The notes below the pieces were generated by a model. That model saw only the letters and a program-made list of their open reading frames with translations, did not search any database and was not told the DNA's origin. A DNA stretch of 9,666 nt from Paracoccaceae bacterium (GTDB lineage: Bacteria > Pseudomonadota > Alphaproteobacteria > Rhodobacterales > Rhodobacteraceae), in contig WFTU01000163.1 in NCBI GenBank assembly GCA_015485375.1, forward strand, positions 1 through 9,666. The letters run 5' to 3'. The first letter of the stretch is position 1. Each line of letters begins with the position of its first letter. Position numbers and translations under genes: made by a program. Positions 5,148-9,666 of this stretch are shown piece after piece.

Positions 5148-6871
5148 GCACGGCCTTCCGGTTCCAACATCTTCGAGACTTCCCGATAGTTTTTCAGTTG
5201 GCTCTGCAACACCTCATGTTGCGGCCCGAAGGCCTGGGCAACTCCGTCCTGCAGCACCAGAAGCAGATCGCATTCGGTGATTCCGGCGGGGCGGTGGGCC
5301 ATGATGATGATCGCTCCGCCGTTTGCCTTGAAATTCCGGATTGCACGGTTCAGGGCTTCGGATCCTTGCGCATCCAGATTGGCATTCGGTTCGTCCAGCA
5401 CCAGAAGGACCGGATTTCCGAACATGGCACGGGCCAGCCCGATGCGTTGTTTTTGCCCGCCGGACAGACGACTGACGCAGTTGATCATCGTATCATAGCC
5501 CTGTGGCAGCTTCAGGATCATCTCGTGCGCACCTGCCTTTTTCGCCGCCAGAATCACGGCGGCAGAATCCGGTGCGGAGGACAGGCGGGCGATGTTTTCG
5601 GCGATTGTTGCCTCGAACAGGGTCACGTCCTGCGGGAGATAGCCGATATGGGTACCGAGGTCGGGGCCGTATTGGTCGAGTGTCGCCCCGTCAAGACGCA
5701 CGCTGCCGGTCGTGGGTGGCCAGACGCCGGCGATGATGCGTGCGAGCGCGGATTTTCCCGAGGCGCTGGGCCCGACCACTCCGAGGGCCAGTCCCGGTTC
5801 CAAGGTGAAGCTGATCATGCGCAGGCTGGGAAATCTGGCACCTGATGGGACGAACGAGAGCGCGTCTACCTGTAGGAACGGTTTCGGACGCGGGAGCTTT
5901 GTGTGTTTCGGCCTGGGCGGAACTCGCGAGAGGAACCCGGTGAGGTTTTTCCAGCCGTTCACGGCCATAAGGATAACATGCCACTGTCCGATCGTTTGTT
6001 CGATCGGGGCCAGCGCGCGACCAAGCATGACGGAGGCCGCGATCATGGCGCCGGCCGTCACCTGGTTTTGCAATACCAGATAGGCTCCGAGCGCCAGAAT
6101 GGCAGACTGCAGGAAAAGCCGGAAGGACTTTGACAGAGTGCCGAAGATCGCCGTCAGGTCCGCTGCGCGGATTTGTGACGACAGTGCCGCGTTGCGTTGT
6201 GCCTGCCAGCGGACAAGCGCGGAACGCGTCATGCCGAGGCCGCGGACGACATCGTTTTGTTGTCGCAGCACCTCTGCCAGCGCGTCGCTCGTCATGCTTT
6301 GCTGGCTGGAGCGTGTGAGCGGCTGCAGGCTAAAAATCTGGTTGGCGATGGCGAGGACCACCAGCAGGGCGGTTCCGCCAAGCGCCAGCCAGCCGAGCAA
6401 GGGATGAAAGGCGAAAATCGTCAGGATGAAAATGGGCACCCAGGGGATGTCGATCAGACCAAACAGGGCGGACGACGACAGGAGCCTTTGTATCGATTCC
6501 AGATTATGCAGTGCTGCCGTGCTATCATCATGCCCGGTTTGTGCGGCCGGACCGGCCAGCGTTGCAGAAAATACCCGCGCGTCGAGAGCCGCCTGAAAGC
6601 CCGCGCCGACACGCGCGGCGATACGAATGCGGGCAAAGTCCAGCAAGCCCATAAAGCCGAACAGGCCAGCCACGAGAATCAGTAGTGCGACGAGGGTTTC
6701 TTCGGAGCGGCTGCCCAGCACGCGGTCATATATCTGCAGCATGAACAGCGGGCCGCTAAGCATGAGCAAATTGACGAAAAAGCTGAAGATGCCGATGGAA
6801 ACAAGGGGAAAACGCCCTTTTTGCATCGCTTTACGAAGTTCCTGCCCGCCAGAAGGGGTGATGGATTGCAT
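5144..6871 (-). CDS. Type I secretion ABC transporter, permease/ATPase (PrtD/AprD-like)
   Basis: This 575-residue half-transporter energises export of an unfolded substrate through the type I channel. Residues about 20-315 form the membrane domain, with clear segments at 24-46, 60-80, 136-156, 159-180 and 250-285. It includes the family stretch NLLMLSGPLFMLQIYDRVLGSRS (34-56). The ATPase domain (about 332-560) is complete: Walker A GPSASGKS (367-374), Q-loop Gln414 in YLPQDV, signature LSGGQKQR (469-476), Walker B VLLVLDEP with Asp493/Glu494, D-loop NLD (498-500) and switch His526. There is no N-terminal C39 peptidase, so the substrate should carry a C-terminal, uncleaved signal. An AGGGA ribosome site lies about eight bases before ATG 6871. 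It is the first gene of the operon with the adaptor and is divergent from mlaA. The outer-membrane partner is presumably encoded elsewhere. Confidence 0.95.
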   Translation of the reverse strand: MQSITPSGGQELRKAMQKGRFPLVSIGIFSFFVNLLMLSGPLFMLQIYDRVLGSRSEETLVALLILVAGLFGFMGLLDFARIRIAARVGAGFQAALDARVFSATLAGPAAQTGHDDSTAALHNLESIQRLLSSSALFGLIDIPWVPIFILTIFAFHPLLGWLALGGTALLVVLAIANQIFSLQPLTRSSQQSMTSDALAEVLRQQNDVVRGLGMTRSALVRWQAQRNAALSSQIRAADLTAIFGTLSKSFRLFLQSAILALGAYLVLQNQVTAGAMIAASVMLGRALAPIEQTIGQWHVILMAVNGWKNLTGFLSRVPPRPKHTKLPRPKPFLQVDALSFVPSGARFPSLRMISFTLEPGLALGVVGPSASGKSALARIIAGVWPPTTGSVRLDGATLDQYGPDLGTHIGYLPQDVTLFEATIAENIARLSSAPDSAAVILAAKKAGAHEMILKLPQGYDTMINCVSRLSGGQKQRIGLARAMFGNPVLLVLDEPNANLDAQGSEALNRAIRNFKANGGAIIIMAHRPAGITECDLLLVLQDGVAQAFGPQHEVLQSQLKNYREVSKMLEPEGRA

Positions 6872-6920
6872 CGGTTTTGTCCCTAACGCTGCATTTTATT
6901 GCCATGCTTTTTAGCTATCC

Positions 6921-6934
6921 AAAGTTGAAAGTTG
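6921..6934 (+). repeat. Tandem 7-base repeat AAAGTTG x2
   Basis: Two perfect head-to-tail copies of AAAGTTG; the second copy runs into the -35 box of the mlaA promoter. The position suits a regulator site, but two copies of seven bases may be chance. Confidence 0.4.
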
Positions 6935-6960
6935 GCAATCACTTCGTCAGGTCGTAATAT
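6932..6960 (+). promoter_or_regulatory. Predicted sigma70 promoter for mlaA-mlaC
   Basis: TTGGCA (6932-6937) and TAATAT (6955-6960) are separated by exactly 17 bases. They match consensus at 5/6 and 4/6. Transcription would start near 6967, leaving a leader of about 39 bases before the mlaA ATG at 7006, whose ribosome site is GGAAA at 6994-6998. Confidence 0.6.
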
Positions 6961-7005
6961 GAAGGTCTAAAGATTTGTTGAATCAATTTTGCTGGAAACG
7001 GAATT

Positions 7006-7749
7006 ATGTCAGTGGCGATCAAACTAATGCGTATGGGGGGCGTCGTTGGAACGGTCGCCGTGCTGTCGGCTTGCGCCAGCGGGCCTGTGTCGTCGGACTA
7101 TATCAATGATCCGTTCGAGGATGTTAACCGGCAGATTCATGCGTTCAACAAGCTGGTGGATAAAACCGCAGTGCGTCCGGTGGCACTGGCTTACGGGGCG
7201 GTTGTGCCGGAGCCGGTTCGCGATATGGTCGACAACACCACCAACAATCTCGGCCTGCCCAATCAGGCGGTAAACCATGTGTTGCAGGGCGATCTGGTCG
7301 ATGCGTTCCAGACGACGGCGCGTTTCGTGTTGAACTCGACGCTGGGGCTGGCCGGTTTGTTTGATCCGGCATCGGAAATCGGGCTGTTCGAGCGTAGCAC
7401 CGATTTTGGCGAGACGCTGGGTGTCTGGGGCTTTGCCGAGGGGCCGTATCTGGAGTTGCCCCTGTTTGGCGGCAGCACGGTGCGTGGCACCGTGGGTATG
7501 GTGGTCGATTTCGCTATTGACCCGATGCAATACGCAATTTCGGATCAGGACCGGAAATACCTGCTGGTATTGCAGGGCCTTGATCTGGTTGGAAAACGCT
7601 ATGCCTATTCCGATCTGGTCGATGCGTTACTATATGAATCAGCGGATAGCTACGCCGCCCAGCGGATCAGCTATCTTCAGAACATGCGTCGCAATCTCGA
7701 AGGGGAAACCCAAATCGAGGATCTGGAGGACCCGTATGCGTTCGAATAA
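7006..7749 (+). CDS. mlaA: MlaA/VacJ family outer-membrane lipoprotein
   Basis: This 247-residue lipoprotein sits in the outer membrane and removes misplaced phospholipids from the outer leaflet, handing them to MlaC. The signal sequence ends in lipobox LSAC, with lipidated Cys23; the following residues (Ala-Ser-Gly) do not suggest inner-membrane retention. Family motifs are NDPFEDVNRQIHAFN (34-48), VPEPVRDMVDNTTNNLGLPN (67-86), and DFGETLGVWGFAEGPYLELP (133-152) followed by LFGGSTVRG, where the family more often has GPS. The length fits MlaA. The ATG has GGAAA eight bases upstream. Its last 14 bases overlap mlaC, which indicates one transcript. The inner-membrane complex genes mlaFEDB are not in the window. 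Confidence 0.95.
   Translation: MSVAIKLMRMGGVVGTVAVLSACASGPVSSDYINDPFEDVNRQIHAFNKLVDKTAVRPVALAYGAVVPEPVRDMVDNTTNNLGLPNQAVNHVLQGDLVDAFQTTARFVLNSTLGLAGLFDPASEIGLFERSTDFGETLGVWGFAEGPYLELPLFGGSTVRGTVGMVVDFAIDPMQYAISDQDRKYLLVLQGLDLVGKRYAYSDLVDALLYESADSYAAQRISYLQNMRRNLEGETQIEDLEDPYAFE
7725..7730 (+). promoter_or_regulatory. Ribosome binding site fixing the mlaC start
   Basis: GGAGGA lies inside the mlaA coding end, five bases before ATG 7736. It supports that start over the much longer open frame, which reaches back to 7361 inside mlaA. Confidence 0.75.
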
Positions 7750-8350
7750 ATCTGGCCTGACCCGTCGCGGGTTTGTTGTCTCTACCGGCGCATTTGCCGG
7801 TGCATCCCTGTTGCCTGCGGGCGCCTTTGCCCAGTCAGAGCAGCAGGCCGTTACCCTTATCAACAAGGTGCTGGCGGATGTGTTCGCGATCATCGATTCA
7901 GGTAAACCGGAAGCGCAGATGCTTGCGGATTTCGAGGGGATTTTTCGCAGTTATGCCGATGTGGCGACGATTGCACGCTATTGTCTGGGTGCGCCGTGGC
8001 GGACCGCAAGTTCGGCACAGCAGTCTGCCTATACCAAAGCATTCCAGGTATATGTTTCGCGAAAATACGGGCGACAGTTCCGCAAGTTTGCGGGCGCGGA
8101 GGTGAAAATTATTCGTAGCCGCGATGCGGGAAACCTTGGAATTCTGGTCGAAACCAGTATCAGGCTGAAAGGTAGTGAACCCTATGCCGTGGACTGGAAC
8201 GTTTCCGACCGTAGCGGCAAGCTGAAGTTCATCAACCTGATTATCGAGGGGATCTCGATGCTGGCGACCGAGCGCACCGAAATGGGGTCAATTCTGGAAT
8301 CCTATCAAGGCAACCTGGACAAGCTCATTGCCCATTTGAACCGGACCTAG
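7736..8350 (+). CDS. mlaC: MlaC-family periplasmic phospholipid-binding protein (Tat-type signal)
   Basis: This 204-residue periplasmic shuttle (Ttg2D/MlaC family) carries phospholipid between the MlaA outer-membrane complex and the inner-membrane MlaFEDB transporter. The N-terminus is a twin-arginine-type signal: LTRRGFVVS with Arg10-Arg11, an Ala/Gly-rich hydrophobic part, and cleavage near AFA|Q (residue 32). The mature part shows typical family segments: FRSYADVATIARYCLGAPWR (70-89), QQSAYTKAFQVYVSRKYGRQ (95-114) and the closing VDWNVSDRSGKLKFINLIIE (152-171) followed by GISMLATERTE. E. coli MlaC uses Sec, so the Arg pair is worth noting. The start follows GGAGGA and overlaps mlaA by 14 bases. 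Its TAG stop shares a CTAG with the stop of the converging small gene. Confidence 0.92.
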   Translation: MRSNKSGLTRRGFVVSTGAFAGASLLPAGAFAQSEQQAVTLINKVLADVFAIIDSGKPEAQMLADFEGIFRSYADVATIARYCLGAPWRTASSAQQSAYTKAFQVYVSRKYGRQFRKFAGAEVKIIRSRDAGNLGILVETSIRLKGSEPYAVDWNVSDRSGKLKFINLIIEGISMLATERTEMGSILESYQGNLDKLIAHLNRT

Positions 8351-8616
8351 TCTTTCGGGAAATAGTAGGTTGCCACGCAGCTGAAAGGTGCGGGGATGTC
8401 GGGGTAGGCGTCCTCGGCGATTTTGCGGCCCAGATTGCCGTCGGTGAGGGTCAGGGTCAGTCCCGCGATCACAGAATTGGCGGAGCCTTTGTCTGTTACA
8501 TCGCGGAAGGATTTTTTCTCCAGCGCCTGACAGGGGCCGCCGACTTCTTCGCGGATTTGCGGGAAATAGTAGGCGGCAGCGCCGACAAGCACGACAAATA
8601 TCAGGAATTTGATCAT
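8347..8616 (-). CDS. Small membrane-anchored or secreted protein, unknown function
   Basis: I do not recognise this 89-residue protein. Residues 1-18 (MIKFLIFVVLVGAAAYYF) form a signal anchor or uncleaved signal. The remaining roughly 70 residues are polar with two cysteines, Cys29 and Cys80, that could form a disulfide in the periplasm, and it ends YYFPKD. A region near 48-60 (SVIAGLTLTLTDG) suggests beta structure. I prefer ATG 8616, because it overlaps the hemH stop as ATGA (8613-8616), over GTG 8625, which would add three residues. Coupling to hemH makes co-expression likely, but it does not show a role in haem metabolism. It converges on mlaC with a 4-base overlap. Confidence 0.75.
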   Translation of the reverse strand: MIKFLIFVVLVGAAAYYFPQIREEVGGPCQALEKKSFRDVTDKGSANSVIAGLTLTLTDGNLGRKIAEDAYPDIPAPFSCVATYYFPKD

Positions 8617-9666
8617 TTTACCCACCCCGCCAGTTCGGTGTCCAGAATTTGCAATAGCGCATCAATATGGTCGTCACGGTCATTGAGGCAGGGGATATAG
8701 GTGAATTTCTCGCCGCCCGCTTCCTCGAAGCTCTCGCGGATTTCCTCGTTGATTTCCTCCAGCGTTTCCAGACAGTCGGCGGAAAAGGCGGGGGAGATCA
8801 CGGCGATGTTTGTCTTGCCGCTTTCGGCGAGGCGCGCGACCTCCTCGACCGTGGCGGGGCCGACCCATTTCTCCGGGCCGAATTTCGACTGGAAGGCGGT
8901 GACAAGGTGGCCGTCCTCCCACCCCAGTTCTTCGGCCAGCAGGCGCGTGGTTTTCCGGCACTGGCAATAATAGGGATCGCCCTGCAACAGGTAGCGTTCC
9001 GGCACACCGTGGTAGGACAGCACCAGATGGTCGGGGCGGGTGTCGAGCGCCTCGTAGGCCTCGCGCACGGAATTGGCCAGCGCCTGCAGATAGGCCGGAT
9101 GCTCGAAATAGGCGGGAACAGTGCGAAACGCCGGTTGCCAGTTCATCTGCATCAGGGTGCGGAAGGCATGGTCGTTGGCGGTGGCGGTCGTCGGTGCGGC
9201 GTATTGCGGGTAAAGCGGGAAGAACACGATCTTCTCGCAACCCTCCGCCTGCAACCGCTTGATCGCCGCGTCGGTGGAGGGGTTGCCGTAGCGCATGCAG
9301 AAATCGACCATGACCTGATCACCGTATTTTTCCGCCAGCCCCGCCGCGATTTTTTCGCTCTGGGCGCGGGTGATGGTCAGCAGCGGGCCTTCGTCGAGTT
9401 CGTTATTCCAGATGGATTTATACGCGGCACCGGATTTGTTCGGGCGCACCGTCAGGATGATGCCTTGCAGGATCGGTTGCCATTTCCATGCCGGATAATC
9501 GATCACCCGTTTGTCGGAGAGGAATTCGTTCAGGTAGCGGCGCATGGACCAGTAGTCGGTGCCGTCCGGCGTGCCGAGGTTGGCCAGCAGCACGCCCACT
9601 TTCGGCTTCGCCACGGGGATATGGTCGGCAGGGGCGTGGGTCAGGCGGCCTGTTCCGGCCTTGTCG
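8613..9666 (-). CDS. hemH: Ferrochelatase HemH (5' end outside window)
   Basis: The enzyme inserts ferrous iron into protoporphyrin IX, the last step of protohaem synthesis. About 350 residues are visible. GTG at 9614 begins a 333-residue frame, but the reading frame continues without a stop to the window edge and encodes RLTHAPADHIPVAKPKVGVL, which suits the N-terminus of Rhodobacteraceae ferrochelatases. The true start is therefore probably beyond 9666. Numbered from the GTG, landmarks are LLANLGTPDGTDYWSMRRYL (9-28), FPLYPQYAAPTTATA (132-146), catalytic His202 in SYHGVPERY, SKFGPEKWVGPAT (243-255), and Glu283 in FSADCLETLEEI. Cysteines at 126, 217, 219, 281 and 309, including a C-x-C in DPYYCQCRK, could include ligands of a [2Fe-2S] cluster, known from some bacterial ferrochelatases such as that of Caulobacter. 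Its end is coupled to the small gene. Confidence 0.95.
   Translation of the reverse strand, partial: DKAGTGRLTHAPADHIPVAKPKVGVLLANLGTPDGTDYWSMRRYLNEFLSDKRVIDYPAWKWQPILQGIILTVRPNKSGAAYKSIWNNELDEGPLLTITRAQSEKIAAGLAEKYGDQVMVDFCMRYGNPSTDAAIKRLQAEGCEKIVFFPLYPQYAAPTTATANDHAFRTLMQMNWQPAFRTVPAYFEHPAYLQALANSVREAYEALDTRPDHLVLSYHGVPERYLLQGDPYYCQCRKTTRLLAEELGWEDGHLVTAFQSKFGPEKWVGPATVEEVARLAESGKTNIAVISPAFSADCLETLEEINEEIRESFEEAGGEKFTYIPCLNDRDDHIDALLQILDTELAGWVK

Larger units (their letters stand above)
6872..7005. other. Divergent intergenic region between the secretion operon and mlaA-mlaC
   Basis: These 134 bases are much richer in A/T than the flanking genes and contain the control signals for both directions. 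The mlaA-side promoter is clear. For the minus strand I see only a weak candidate, TTGGAT, 16 bases, AATAAA, just upstream of the transporter ATG, matching at 3/6 and 4/6. No ORF or RNA gene is evident. Confidence 0.6.

Noticed and set aside
5198..5845. 215-codon + strand frame opposite the ABC transporter ATPase domain
   Set aside because: The opposite strand encodes intact Walker A, signature and Walker B motifs; the + frame has no ribosome site or family features.
7361..7735. Upstream extension of the mlaC frame inside mlaA
   Set aside because: mlaA is clearly coding there, and GGAGGA plus a Tat signal peptide fix the mlaC start at 7736.
9612..9614. GTG as the hemH start codon
   Set aside because: The frame stays open to the window edge and encodes a sequence (RLTHAPADH) suited to the family N-terminus, so the real start is likely further upstream.

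Overview
The window looks like a chromosomal segment of a high-GC alphaproteobacterium, most likely in the Rhodobacterales. The evidence is the block of a DUF721 gene and a DsbA-like gene running away from mutY, the MlaA/MlaC pair, a Rhodobacteraceae-style ferrochelatase, and coding frames rich in G/C at third codon positions. No phage, transposon, CRISPR array, tRNA or rRNA was seen, and no gene-free stretch exceeds 134 bases.

Layout, left to right. (1) Positions 1-372 hold the 3' end of a coiled-coil protein on the + strand, possibly FliJ-like. (2) Positions 376-1571 hold a minus-strand pair: a DUF721 (DciA-like) protein followed by a DsbA-family thiol oxidoreductase, translationally coupled through an ATGA overlap and preceded by a good sigma70-type promoter. 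(3) The divergent + strand carries mutY, then 24 bases later a divergent alkB-type membrane di-iron hydroxylase. (4) Converging on alkB, and overlapping its 3' end by 39 bases, is a minus-strand type I secretion operon: a PrtD-type ABC transporter and an HlyD/PrtE-type adaptor. No substrate and no outer-membrane TolC is present. (5) A 134-base divergent intergenic region with a clear + strand promoter drives mlaA-mlaC, outer-membrane lipid transport genes that overlap by 14 bases. (6) On the minus strand are ferrochelatase hemH, cut by the right edge, and a small membrane-anchored protein of unknown function coupled to it.

Most of this is conserved core biology: base-excision repair, periplasmic thiol chemistry, outer-membrane lipid asymmetry and haem synthesis. 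The accessory parts are the AlkB-like enzyme and the type I exporter. The AlkB-like gene has codon use unlike its neighbours, altered histidine boxes and a nine-G run where a one-base slip would remove the C-terminal metal-binding motifs. I see no clear evidence of a wholly new system. The best leads are the possible on/off switching and antisense 3' overlap of alkB, the shortened iron-sulphur loop in MutY, the orphan exporter, and the small protein coupled to hemH.
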